Shown one piece after another: positions 33,134 to 41,969 of a DNA stretch of 64,000 nucleotides. Each line of letters opens with the position of its first letter. Within the stretch, counting starts at the first letter, position 1. Made by a program: the position numbers and the translations under genes. This DNA comes from CAZTPJ01 sp964614515 (GTDB lineage Bacteria; Planctomycetota; Phycisphaerae; Phycisphaerales; UBA1924), in NCBI GenBank assembly GCA_964614515.1, contig CAZTPJ010000006.1:8361-72360 (forward strand), written 5' to 3'. The notes below the pieces were generated by a model that searched no databases, was not told the DNA's origin, and saw only the letters and a list, made by a program, of their open reading frames with translations.

Positions 33134-34024
33134 TCACTCCAATTCCTCCACCGTCTTTGGCCAGTCATCGCGCAGCAGGCGCGAGAGGGATCGGTCGGCG
33201 AGGATGCGGCCGTCGGTTTGGCATGTGGGGCAGTAGTTCATTTCATTCTCCGCGTGAATCACGCGCTGAACCCGTGTGCCGCACACGGGACATGGCTTGC
33301 CGAATCGACCATGCACGGCGAAGTCCGGGCGAAAGGCGGTGATATCGCCGACGCCGGGGAATCGGCCGTGGAACTGCGTGCGCAGCGTATTGGTCCATCG
33401 CGTGAGCGTGTCGCGTGCGGCGTCGTGAAGGCGGGCGAGTTGCTCGGTGGTGAGCGATTGCGTGCGGACGAAGGGTGAGAGGTGCGCTGCGTGGAGGATT
33501 TCGTCGGAGTATGCGTTGCCGATGCCGCTGATGATGCGCGGGTCGGTCAAGGCACGCTTGAGTGTTCGGTTCTCGCGCTGCAAGGCGGCGGCGAACTCGG
33601 TTGCGGAAGTTTCAAACACATCCACGCCGCCCGGGTCGAGGGCGTGAAGCGCGGCCTGGCCGGCGACGACATGCAGCGATGCACGCCGTTTGGTTCCCGC
33701 CTCGGTCAGGATGAGCGTGCCGGATTCAAAGTCAAACGCGGCCAGATCCTGACGACCACGCGCGGGCGCCCCTGATTCCCTCCACGACAAGCGTCCGGCG
33801 ATCATCAGGTGGATCACAATCGCGAGGTCGCCCTCGAGTTGCATCGCGATGCGCTTGCCCACGCGCGACACGGCGCTGACGATGCGCCCCTCGGCCGTTT
33901 CACGCGGCGGGTCCACCGTGCGGATCAGGAACGGACTTCGCACGCGGACGCTATCGAGCCGCCGTCCGACGATCCGCTCGCGCAGGGCCTCGATATAAAT
34001 CGTGATGTCGGGGTACTCGGGCAT
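33134..34024 (-). CDS. Formamidopyrimidine-DNA glycosylase / endonuclease VIII family
   Basis: A 296-residue Fpg/Nei-family base-excision enzyme. After Met removal the N-terminus is P2-E3, the catalytic pair. MIAGRLSW lies in the N-terminal domain, the H2TH region includes GIGNAYSDEIL, and the C-terminus is a C2-C2 zinc finger (CPVCGTRVQRV ... YCPTCQTDGR). It excises oxidised bases and nicks the abasic site. Start: ATG at 34024 (MPEYPDI); longer extensions cannot place Pro at position 2. Divergent from a small membrane protein 20 bp away. Confidence 0.92.
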   Translation of the reverse strand: MPEYPDITIYIEALRERIVGRRLDSVRVRSPFLIRTVDPPRETAEGRIVSAVSRVGKRIAMQLEGDLAIVIHLMIAGRLSWRESGAPARGRQDLAAFDFESGTLILTEAGTKRRASLHVVAGQAALHALDPGGVDVFETSATEFAAALQRENRTLKRALTDPRIISGIGNAYSDEILHAAHLSPFVRTQSLTTEQLARLHDAARDTLTRWTNTLRTQFHGRFPGVGDITAFRPDFAVHGRFGKPCPVCGTRVQRVIHAENEMNYCPTCQTDGRILADRSLSRLLRDDWPKTVEELE

Positions 34025-34043
34025 GACGGCGTAGTATTGTCGC

Positions 34044-34262
34044 ATGTCCGCGATGATCGTGACGGCCGTCCTCGTGCTGGTGATTGGCTCGCTGATCGCC
34101 GTGGGCTGGTGGAGCATCGCGGACAAGGTGTTTCCATCGTCTCGTCGTTCATCATCTGGCGGGGGGGAGGACTCGGGTCCGGCGCCGCGCGTGGTTCGCG
34201 GCTTTCCAACGTCGGGCGAGTCGAGTTCGACCGAATCAAACGGTTCCGGCCCCACGGCCTAA
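34044..34262 (+). CDS. Small single-pass membrane protein
   Basis: A 72-residue protein with one N-terminal hydrophobic segment (TAVLVLVIGSLIAVGWWS) and a Ser/Gly/Pro-rich polar tail. No family is recognised. It ends 12 bp before truA and may share its transcript. There is no clear Shine-Dalgarno, and the start lies only 20 bp from the divergent fpg start, so expression is not certain. Confidence 0.5.
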   Translation: MSAMIVTAVLVLVIGSLIAVGWWSIADKVFPSSRRSSSGGGEDSGPAPRVVRGFPTSGESSSTESNGSGPTA

Positions 34263-34274
34263 CGGGTCTCCTGC

Positions 34275-35402
34275 GTGCCGCGCTATGCCCTGACCATCGC
34301 GTACGACGGAACCGAGTTTCACGGTTGGCAGAAGCAGGAACTCGTGGTGCCCGAGGGCGCGGGGGCGAAGGATGTGCTGCCGGGGGGGGGGAGGAACGTC
34401 GCGTATGAACGCGTCGGCGATGTGCTGCTGGTTCGCACCGTGCAGCATGTGGTGGAACGCGCGGTGGGCGAAGTCGTCCGCGAGCCAGTGCGCATCATGG
34501 GCGCAAGCCGAACCGACTCCGGTGTTCATGCCCGAGGACAGGTCGCGGCGTTCTCGACAAGCGCGGGGGAAGAGCGCGGGCGCGGCTGGCCGTCCGAGCG
34601 CGGAACGCTCCCGATGCTTCGCGCGATCAACTCGCGATTGCCGGAAGATGTCCTTGTGCGAGACGTGCGCATCGTGGATGACGCGTTCGACCCCGTGACC
34701 CATTGCACGGCCAAGGGGTACTCATACACGCTGCACGTCTCGCCGCATCGGCCGTTGTGGGATCGGCGGTATGTGCAGCATATCTGGCGCGGGCTGGATG
34801 TCGGCGCGATGGCTGAGGCGGCGGCGCGGTTTGTGGGTGAGCATGATTTCGCGGCGTTCGCGGCTGCGGGGCATGGAAGGCAGACGACGGTGAGGAAGGT
34901 GTTCACATGTGATGTTGTGGGGGGTGCAGGCAGGGCAACCGCAAGGCCCATTGGATCCGGTGGGGCGGGCGTCTCGCCCGCCCCTCTTGCGTGTCCGACG
35001 CGCGAAGTTTCATCCCAGCGCCGAAGCGGTACGCGATCTTGCGGTTGCCCTGAGGGTGCAGGCGAGACGCCCGCACCACCGAGGCAAGAGAGAGCGGGTG
35101 CAGGCGGGACGCCCGCACCACCGATGCAAGAGAGAGAGGGTGCAGGCGGGACGCCCGCCCCACCGGGGAGGGAGGAGGAGTGTGAGCGCGTTGATTGGGA
35201 ATCGCGCCTGCGCGTGGAGATTTCCGGCAACGGGTTTTTGTGGAACATGGTGCGCATCATCGTCGGAACGCTTGTTGAGGTCGGGCGCGGCAAGTTGACG
35301 CCCGAGGATGTGTCCCGAGCGCTGCGCGAGGGTGATCGACGCCTGGCGGGGCCGACGTTTCCGCCGACGGGGCTGTGTCTGGAGTGGGTGAAGTATGAAT
35401 GA
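34275..35402 (+). CDS. truA: tRNA pseudouridine synthase A with in-frame repeat insertions
   Basis: A 375-residue TruA, well above the family's usual ~250. It has YALTIAYDGTEFHGWQ at the start, the catalytic Asp in GASRTDSGVHARGQVA, and EISGNGFLWNMVRIIVGTL near the end. It makes pseudouridine at positions 38-40 of tRNAs. Two additions explain the length: residues ~25-50 (EGAGAKDVLPGGG...) and residues ~215-302, which are encoded by a 122-bp inverted-repeat element plus three 42-bp repeats (GAGGTPAPP-type units). The insert falls in a loop before the last core strand. Start: GTG at 34275. Confidence 0.9.
   Translation: MPRYALTIAYDGTEFHGWQKQELVVPEGAGAKDVLPGGGRNVAYERVGDVLLVRTVQHVVERAVGEVVREPVRIMGASRTDSGVHARGQVAAFSTSAGEERGRGWPSERGTLPMLRAINSRLPEDVLVRDVRIVDDAFDPVTHCTAKGYSYTLHVSPHRPLWDRRYVQHIWRGLDVGAMAEAAARFVGEHDFAAFAAAGHGRQTTVRKVFTCDVVGGAGRATARPIGSGGAGVSPAPLACPTREVSSQRRSGTRSCGCPEGAGETPAPPRQERAGAGGTPAPPMQEREGAGGTPAPPGREEECERVDWESRLRVEISGNGFLWNMVRIIVGTLVEVGRGKLTPEDVSRALREGDRRLAGPTFPPTGLCLEWVKYE
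34931..35052. repeat. 122-bp element with 15-bp perfect inverted ends, copy 2, inside truA
   Basis: The ends are CAGGGCAACCGCAAG (34931-34945) and its exact inverse CTTGCGGTTGCCCTG (35038-35052). GGGTGCAGG flanks it on both sides (34922-34930 and 35054-35062), as a 9-bp target duplication would. The element with one base and one 9-bp copy makes 132 bp, a multiple of three, so the reading frame survives. Copy 1 lies at 5828-5949. Confidence 0.8.
35054..35179. repeat. Three tandem 42-bp repeats inside truA
   Basis: Units beginning GGGTGCAGGCG start at 35054, 35096 and 35138, exactly 42 bp apart. Each contains the GGCGGGACGCCCGC-type palindrome and encodes 14 residues (GAGGTPAPP plus a charged spacer). 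Confidence 0.85.
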
Positions 35403-36723
35403 GCGTGCCGCGACAACGGCCCACGCGGTCCCCCCCCCTGCGCTGCTGCGCATCTTGCACATCTCCACGCGCCTGATCCTCGGCGGATCACAGGAGAACA
35501 CCGTACTCTCGTGCGAAGGGCAGGTGCGATGCGGGCACGAGGTGCATCTCGCGTTCGGACCGATCTATGGGCCGGAAGGAAGTTTGCTCGATCGCGTCGA
35601 GCAGTTCGAGCATCACGACCGTCGCATCGCGACCCACGTCGTGCCGCACCTCGTGCGCGAGATCTCGCCATGGGCCGAACGGCTGGCGTATCGCGAACTC
35701 AAGGAACTGATCGCGAAGTTGCGGCCGGATGTCGTACACACGCACAGCAGCAAAGCGGGGATTCTGGGCCGTGCGGCCGCGTTTGCCGTGCGCAGAAGTG
35801 GACTTGCGAACCCGGCGATTATTCACACGATCCACGGCCCGCCGTTCATGCCGGTGGATGGGCCTTGGCCGCGGCGCATCAAGACGCGAGTGCTCAACGC
35901 GGGATACACGCTCGCGGAGCGATTCGCGGCCAGGCGCTGCGATTCGATCGTGAGCGTGGCCGACGCGATGACGCGGGAGTTTCTCTCGCGGGGCATCGGG
36001 CAGCCAGCGCAGTACACAACGGTCTATTCCGGCATGGAGGTTGGCGCGTTTCTCGACGCGCGCCCGGGCGAGACGCGCGACGCGATGCGCACATCGCTGG
36101 GTCTGTCGCCTGATGATGTGGTGATCGGCACGGTGGCGCGCCTCGCGGAACACAAGGGTCACGATGACCTGCTCGATGCGCTGACCGAGGAACTCCGATC
36201 GCGCGGGAACTGGCGACTGCTGTGGGTGGGCGATGGGTGGTGGCGGCAGCGCCTGATCGGGCGGGCCAAGTCGCTGGGTCTGGGCGTCGCGGAGTTGGAT
36301 CGCGCAGGCGACACAACGCGCGCCGCGAGCGAGCGTGATGCGCAGGTGATCCTGACGGGGCTTGTGCCGCCGGAGCGCGTCGCGGGGTTGATTCGCGCGA
36401 TGGACATTCTGGCGCATCCTTCCTATCGCGAGGGCCTGCCGCGCACGGTTCCGCAGGCCCTGCTCTGCGGCGTGGTTCCGGTGGTGTACGATGCCGACGG
36501 CGCGGGCGAAGTGTGCCGCCACGAGCAGACGGGCTTGCTCGTGCCAGTGGGCGACCGCGCGAGGCTGCGCGAGGCGATGACGCGACTTGCGGACTCGCCC
36601 GAGTTGCGACAGACCCTGGCTGCACGAGGACGCGAGCAATGCCGAACCCAGTTTTCGGTTCATGCCATGATCGAGGCGCTCGATGGGGTCTATGCGCGAG
36701 CGCTGCGTTCATCGCGGTCCTGA
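35395..36723 (+). CDS. GT4-family glycosyltransferase
   Basis: A 442-residue GT-B glycosyltransferase. The N-terminal domain starts ILHISTRLILGGSQENT, as in GT4 enzymes, and includes DVVHTHSSKAGILGR. The C-terminal domain has VIGTVARLAEHKGHDDLL, LLWVGDG and the E-x7-E motif region (HPSYREGLPRTVPQALLCG). It transfers a sugar from a nucleotide or similar donor during surface glycan assembly. Its ATG (35395) overlaps the end of truA by 8 bp, and the following gene starts inside its last codons. Confidence 0.9.
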   Translation: MNERAATTAHAVPPPALLRILHISTRLILGGSQENTVLSCEGQVRCGHEVHLAFGPIYGPEGSLLDRVEQFEHHDRRIATHVVPHLVREISPWAERLAYRELKELIAKLRPDVVHTHSSKAGILGRAAAFAVRRSGLANPAIIHTIHGPPFMPVDGPWPRRIKTRVLNAGYTLAERFAARRCDSIVSVADAMTREFLSRGIGQPAQYTTVYSGMEVGAFLDARPGETRDAMRTSLGLSPDDVVIGTVARLAEHKGHDDLLDALTEELRSRGNWRLLWVGDGWWRQRLIGRAKSLGLGVAELDRAGDTTRAASERDAQVILTGLVPPERVAGLIRAMDILAHPSYREGLPRTVPQALLCGVVPVVYDADGAGEVCRHEQTGLLVPVGDRARLREAMTRLADSPELRQTLAARGREQCRTQFSVHAMIEALDGVYARALRSSRS

Positions 36724-38714
36724 TCGTCGCGTGGACCGCCAGCGGGCAGACGCTCTCGTTCGATCGCCCCGGCGAGCCGGAAGCCGGCCGTGCTGTGGCG
36801 ACGCTCGATCGCGCGACATCGCTCGATGACGAAGCGAGCGGAATCGCCGATGCTGGGCCAAAGGCGCGTGCGCGGGCCGCGCTGCGGCGTTTCACGGCCG
36901 CGCTCCTGCGCGCGGGTGAGATGCAGGGCTCGCGCGGGTCGCGCGTGGTGAATGTGGCGCGGGCGCTGGATTCGATGCTCGGCGAGATCGACGCGGCGAT
37001 CGAAGGCGTCGCGGAGGTCGACGAGCGCGGAAGCGCGCTGCTGCATGTGGCCGTGATTGAACTGAATCACGCGACGCACCGCGTCACGGCCAGGCCGGAA
37101 GAGGCGTCGCGTGAGCTTCGCCCCGGGCTTGCGGCGATTGTGCAGATCGTCGCGGGCGAGGATGACGCGTGCTGCAATCACGACATCTCGAATGGCGCAG
37201 CGCGCGGTGCGCTGCGCGAGGTTCCCGGCGTCACGGACGCGGCGATCGATGCCCTCGCGGCGTTTGACGCGAGCGTCGCCACCGCCGAACAGTGGGCGGC
37301 CTATCGCTGCGCTGCGCATCACGCGAAAGCGCGCGTGGCCCGTGCGGCCGAGGGCGTGGTCAAAGCCCGCAACCTGCTCAACGAGCCGGCGCAGGTGGCG
37401 CTGGCTGCGCGGTTTGACACGGCCGCACGCAGCCTGCGCGATGGTCCGGTGACATCCGCGTTTGAGGATCTCGCGCTATGGGGCCGGGCGATTGACCTTG
37501 CGATGTCGCTCGCCGACACGGGCCAAAGCCATCGACAGACGCGCGAGGCGATGGAGCAGTTGCTCACGCGCATCAGTCCGGACGTTCGACACGCGGATCA
37601 ACTTGAGGCGTACATTCGCGCGGCCGAGTTGTGCGCGGCCCAGCGTGCGATCGCGGATGAACGGACGATCGTGCGGCAGTTGCGCCCGGCGTGGCGGGCG
37701 TTGTCGCGGCGGTCGCGCATCGCCGCGGGAGATGTCACGGCGATGCTGCCGAATCTGCTCAGCGATGCGCAGGCGATGACGGATCCGGGGCTGTTGGCCG
37801 GGTTGTCCGCGCTGCGCGAGCATCTTGATGCGCTGGCGATGCTGGAGCGGTTGTCGCGCCTCCTGGCCGGTGATGGCGATGCGCGTCGCGAACCCGTGGC
37901 GGATGCCTCGTGGGCACGCACGGCCGATCGAATGCTGCGATTGGCGCAGCAGGTCGATGATGATCGCACCCGCGCGTCGGCGATGTCAGCGCTGGCGAAC
38001 TTTGAGCGTCGCGCGACGATGATCTTCGCGCCAGGCGGCGAGCGTGATCTTCGCGGTGTGTGCGAAGGCGCGGCGGGTGAGGTTGAGGTTCAAGCGTGGG
38101 GCCTGGCGACGGATGGCCGTGCGGCGCACCTGCTCGAGTCGCTGGAGACTCGGCGTGAGGCGTGGCGCGTGCGTTGTGAGGGTGAGGGGTTGGAGGCGGA
38201 GGCGGATGAGGCGTTGACGACGGCACGGGCGGTGTCGGCGGCGAGCGAGGCCGTGTGGGCGATGCGCGCGGCGGATGTGAGCGGTCCGCGCGGGGCGTGG
38301 TATGTTTCGCCGGAGACGGCGGGATCGCTGGCGTCGGCGCATGTGAGCGCCGCGTCGCTGGTGGTCAGCGATGTGCTCGATGGCGACATCGCTCGCGCTG
38401 GTGCGGGGGCCACCGCGCTGGAGACCTCGCACGCGACATCCCGACTGATGGCGAGGATCGAGCGCGAGGCGACCGCGAGCGGGCCGATAAGCCCAAGCGC
38501 CGGGGCAGCGCTCATGCGGCTCCTGTGCGAACGTGATGCGCCCGGCGGGGCGGCGGCGGCGGACCTCGCGATCGCGGCGCGATACGCGGGTGACGCGGCG
38601 AGTGCGGCCGAGGCGGATTCGGAACACGCGCGACTGGCGCGGGCGTGGGGCGAGGCCGCGGCCGGGCGGGCGCTTCGCGCCTGGTCCACCACGCGGGGCG
38701 ACGGCCGGAGGTAG
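36639..38714 (+). CDS. Exported Ala-rich helical protein, unknown
   Basis: A 691-residue protein beginning MPNPVFGSCHD with a hydrophobic signal (LCASAAFIAVLIVAW, cleavage near ASGQ). The rest is strongly Ala/Arg/Glu-rich and predicted helical, without known motifs. The start lies 85 bp inside the glycosyltransferase gene in another frame, because no later start codon precedes the signal peptide. This is an unusually long overlap. The protein could be an envelope scaffold, but no function is assigned. Confidence 0.7.
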   Translation: MPNPVFGSCHDRGARWGLCASAAFIAVLIVAWTASGQTLSFDRPGEPEAGRAVATLDRATSLDDEASGIADAGPKARARAALRRFTAALLRAGEMQGSRGSRVVNVARALDSMLGEIDAAIEGVAEVDERGSALLHVAVIELNHATHRVTARPEEASRELRPGLAAIVQIVAGEDDACCNHDISNGAARGALREVPGVTDAAIDALAAFDASVATAEQWAAYRCAAHHAKARVARAAEGVVKARNLLNEPAQVALAARFDTAARSLRDGPVTSAFEDLALWGRAIDLAMSLADTGQSHRQTREAMEQLLTRISPDVRHADQLEAYIRAAELCAAQRAIADERTIVRQLRPAWRALSRRSRIAAGDVTAMLPNLLSDAQAMTDPGLLAGLSALREHLDALAMLERLSRLLAGDGDARREPVADASWARTADRMLRLAQQVDDDRTRASAMSALANFERRATMIFAPGGERDLRGVCEGAAGEVEVQAWGLATDGRAAHLLESLETRREAWRVRCEGEGLEAEADEALTTARAVSAASEAVWAMRAADVSGPRGAWYVSPETAGSLASAHVSAASLVVSDVLDGDIARAGAGATALETSHATSRLMARIEREATASGPISPSAGAALMRLLCERDAPGGAAAADLAIAARYAGDAASAAEADSEHARLARAWGEAAAGRALRAWSTTRGDGRR

Positions 38715-38754
38715 CGCGAGCGCTGCGGCGACGCTCGGTTGGTACACTGCGCCC

Positions 38755-41466
38755 ATGAGTCATGCGAAGACCCCGGTGTTCTATACCTTCGGCAACCACA
38801 TGCACTGGGTGGACATGCAGTGGCTGTGGGGATATGACGTGCTGCCCGGGTGCGTGCGCGACATGCTGCGGCTGATCGCCGAGACCGGCGCACGCGGCAA
38901 CGTGAACTTCGACGCGATCGGGTATGAAAAAATGGCGGGGGAGTGTCCCGATGCGCTGGCGGACTTGCGAGAGGCCGTGGCCAAGGGACTGGTGGAGCCG
39001 GTCGGCTGCTCGTATGGTCAGCCGTATGGACTGTTTCACGGGATCGAGAGCAACATCCGGCAGTTGACGTATGGCGTTCGCGCGACACGGCGGCTGCTTG
39101 GCGTGCGACCGCGGGCGTTCTGGGAAGAGGAGTTCTACTTCTTTCCGCAGTTGCCGCAGTTGTTGGCGCAGTGTGGATATACGGGGGCGTGTCTGTTCTT
39201 TCAATGGACGTGGCACACGCCGGAGATGCCGCGCGAGAGCAGCCCGCTGATTCTGTGGGAGGGCGCTGATGGCACGCGATTGCCCGCGCTGCCGCGCGGA
39301 GACTTGAACGTGCATCAATGGCCGGAGGATTTCGAGGGCCTGCTGGATCGCGTGGCGAGTGGCAAGCAAGGGGGGGGGAGGCTCGCGCCGGCGATTGTGC
39401 AGTGGCTTGAGTTGATGCCATCGCGAGACTGGATGTGCCGGAGCGAGGTGCTGCTGCCCGGCGTGCGGGCGCTGATGGGTGATGCGCGGTTTGAGGTGAC
39501 GCCCGCAACGGTGAGTGAGATCATCGCGAATCTGCTGGAAGCGGCCGGCGCACAGGGTTCGAGCGCGGATGTGCCCGTCCGCGCGTATTCGATGGATGAC
39601 GTGTGGCACGGCATGACGCTCGGCAAGAACGCGGATCGACACCCGCGCACGAGCCGCACGGTGGAGCGAGACATCCTGCTCGCGGAATCGGTGTCGGCGG
39701 TCGCGGGCCTGCTCGGACGGCCGTATCCATCGTGGGATGTCTATCCGACGTGGGAGTTGGACGAAGCGTGGCGCGAGTGCCTCGCGGCGCAGCATCACGA
39801 CAACCATGAATGCGAGGGGCTGTGCGGCGACATCGCCTACACGCAGTTTGACAAGGCGAAGGCGATGGCATTCAACGTTGTGAATCGAACGTTCGATGCG
39901 AAGCGAGTGCGAACGGGCGAGGGTGACGAGATGGCCGTGTTCAACGCCCTGGGCTGGGCGCGAACGGTGACGGTCGTGAATGGAAATGGCGACAGCGCGC
40001 GAGTCACAGTTCCGCCATTCGGGTGGGTGATGTCGGAGCCTGATGAGGCGGAGTCGGTCGGCGATGTCGAGGTCACGCGTGAGGATGGCGTGATCGAACT
40101 TCGGCGGGGGCGGTTGGCGGTGAAGGTCGATGCGCGGCGCGGCACGATCCTGCAGATCGAATCGACAGCCCTGGGGAAGTGGTCGCTGGATGCGAGTCGG
40201 CCGTTGTTGGATCTGTCGATGCGTGTGAACGGGAAGGTTGAGCGTTTCTCGTCGGTGCGATTCCTTGATTTGTCACGATTCAGTGAGCATGTCGATACTG
40301 AGTCACTGTTCATCCGCCGCGAGGGGGGCAAGGGCGGATCGTTGACCACGATCATTCGGCTGGCGGAGGACTGCGAAGCGGTGGAGGTTGACATCGTGCC
40401 CGATATGCCGGTGTCGCCGGACCCGGGGCTGGCGGGCGCGCTTCGCCTGCCGATCACGCCCGCGTTTCGCATCGGGGGGATCGTGACGGATTCGCCGTGC
40501 GCGGTGCATGAAGTCGCGAGCCGTGGATGCGGGCGGCGCAAGTATCCGACGGGCGACTGGATGACCTCGCCCCAGTGGTTCGAGGATATCAGCGATGCGT
40601 TCACGTCATACTCGCTGGTGGATCTGCTCGACGGCGGAAAGGACAATGGGCGCGGCCTGCTCATCGCGCATGATGGCTCGCAGCAGTGGTTCCGGACGGA
40701 TCGCGGGGTCGAGATGATCGCGCACGCGAGTGATCCGTGGGATGGCGCGGGCAAGTTGAGCGACGCCGACGCGCGGATCCGGCTTCGCATCATGCCGCAC
40801 GGGCCGATGACCCACGCCCAGCGCGTGCGTATCTCGCACGAGCACCACATCCAAGCCGAAGTTCTGGACGCGATGGCGCGGGATGTGTCGCTGTCCGGCC
40901 TTGGCGGGCTTGAGGTCTGCAGCGCGCCGGGCGTGCTGGCCCATGCCTACTTCCGCGAGTCGATGAAGTCCGGCGAACACCTGCCGGATTGGGCCGGGCA
41001 TCGCATGTTCGCTGAATCCAGCGGTGCGTGCGATCATCCGTATGTGATTCGACTCATCGAGTGGAACGGCCAGCCGGCAGAGGTCACGCTCAAACTGCCC
41101 GGACCGGTGGCCATGGCCGCCAAGACCAATCTGCTCGGCGAAGTCCAGAGCACGCAGCGCAAGCAAGTGTCTTCTTCTGCTTCATCTTCTGCCTCCGCCA
41201 CACTTTCTTCAGTCGCATCATCCGCCGATGCCGGCGGCTGGTCATGGCGCGATACCGCGTGGCTGGATGTGGAGCATCCGGTGTCCCCGCCGGATTGGGC
41301 GAGTGAGATGCGGCTCGGCGGCAACCCGGTGATGTGGTCGGCGGTACGCTTTCGCATGAGGCCGCGCGAGATCGCGACGATCTATGCGGACCTGGTGCTC
41401 GGGCGCAAGCAGTGGCGGGATCTTGACGCCAAGCGCGAGGTGTGGGCCACGGTGCATCGGATGTAG
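38755..41466 (+). CDS. GH38-like alpha-mannosidase family protein
   Basis: A 903-residue protein. The N-terminal ~270 residues resemble the GH38 catalytic domain (YTFGNHMHWVDMQWLW, then PQLPQLLAQCGYTGACLFFQWTWH), followed by the helical middle domain (AAQHHDNHECEGLCGD) and a large beta-rich C-terminal part. At the position where GH38 enzymes carry the nucleophile Asp in DPFG, this protein reads WEEEFYFF, so activity on mannosides needs proof. A Ser/Ala stretch (KQVSSSASSSASATLSS) is a low-complexity linker near residue 805. Start: ATG at 38755; the upstream extension overlaps the preceding gene. Confidence 0.8.
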   Translation: MSHAKTPVFYTFGNHMHWVDMQWLWGYDVLPGCVRDMLRLIAETGARGNVNFDAIGYEKMAGECPDALADLREAVAKGLVEPVGCSYGQPYGLFHGIESNIRQLTYGVRATRRLLGVRPRAFWEEEFYFFPQLPQLLAQCGYTGACLFFQWTWHTPEMPRESSPLILWEGADGTRLPALPRGDLNVHQWPEDFEGLLDRVASGKQGGGRLAPAIVQWLELMPSRDWMCRSEVLLPGVRALMGDARFEVTPATVSEIIANLLEAAGAQGSSADVPVRAYSMDDVWHGMTLGKNADRHPRTSRTVERDILLAESVSAVAGLLGRPYPSWDVYPTWELDEAWRECLAAQHHDNHECEGLCGDIAYTQFDKAKAMAFNVVNRTFDAKRVRTGEGDEMAVFNALGWARTVTVVNGNGDSARVTVPPFGWVMSEPDEAESVGDVEVTREDGVIELRRGRLAVKVDARRGTILQIESTALGKWSLDASRPLLDLSMRVNGKVERFSSVRFLDLSRFSEHVDTESLFIRREGGKGGSLTTIIRLAEDCEAVEVDIVPDMPVSPDPGLAGALRLPITPAFRIGGIVTDSPCAVHEVASRGCGRRKYPTGDWMTSPQWFEDISDAFTSYSLVDLLDGGKDNGRGLLIAHDGSQQWFRTDRGVEMIAHASDPWDGAGKLSDADARIRLRIMPHGPMTHAQRVRISHEHHIQAEVLDAMARDVSLSGLGGLEVCSAPGVLAHAYFRESMKSGEHLPDWAGHRMFAESSGACDHPYVIRLIEWNGQPAEVTLKLPGPVAMAAKTNLLGEVQSTQRKQVSSSASSSASATLSSVASSADAGGWSWRDTAWLDVEHPVSPPDWASEMRLGGNPVMWSAVRFRMRPREIATIYADLVLGRKQWRDLDAKREVWATVHRM

Positions 41467-41483
41467 GGCCAAGGAGAAGGGGC

Positions 41484-41882
41484 ATGGCGATTGAGTCGGA
41501 GGCCGGGCAGGGCGCAGCCGAGTCAGGTCAGAGGACAATGCGCCGCAAGTTGATCGCCGTGTACGTTGCGGCCGCACCGATTGCCGTGTACATGGGCATT
41601 GGGTTGTGGATACGCGCCCAGTTGACTCACTTCGATTTCTGGTGGATCGACTTCCCTGCGTGGATTGTGTTGGGCGGCTTCGGAGTGTTTCTTGCTGACT
41701 TTGGGAATTGGGGGATGGGGGCGGCCTTTGTGTTGAGCATCGCCTACTGGTACTTGTTCTTCGCGTGTTTGTTTCACGCGATCGTCGCGAACCGAACACG
41801 CACTTCGACGCACATGTTGGTCGCCTATGCCGTATTGTCAGGACTGCTCATCGCCTCCCTTTTGTGGTTCGTGAACCGGTGA
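41484..41882 (+). CDS. Small integral membrane protein
   Basis: A 132-residue protein with a ~25-residue polar N-terminus and about four hydrophobic segments (LIAVYVAAAPIAVYMGIGLW, PAWIVLGGFGVFLA, AAFVLSIAYWYLFFACLF, YAVLSGLLIASLLWFV). No family is recognised. AAGGAGAAGG precedes the ATG at 41484, only 17 bp after the GH38-like gene, so the two are probably co-transcribed. Confidence 0.75.
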   Translation: MAIESEAGQGAAESGQRTMRRKLIAVYVAAAPIAVYMGIGLWIRAQLTHFDFWWIDFPAWIVLGGFGVFLADFGNWGMGAAFVLSIAYWYLFFACLFHAIVANRTRTSTHMLVAYAVLSGLLIASLLWFVNR

Positions 41883-41969
41883 TGGGGCGTGCATATCGGG
41901 CGATGGAGTGAGTGTCGGTGGGAGACGGGCCGAAATCGTCCGTGAGGGATTCCCTATACACTCTCCGTC

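Noticed and set aside
35054..35179. 42-bp direct repeats as a possible CRISPR array
   Set aside because: Three directly adjacent units with no unique spacers, inside an open truA frame.
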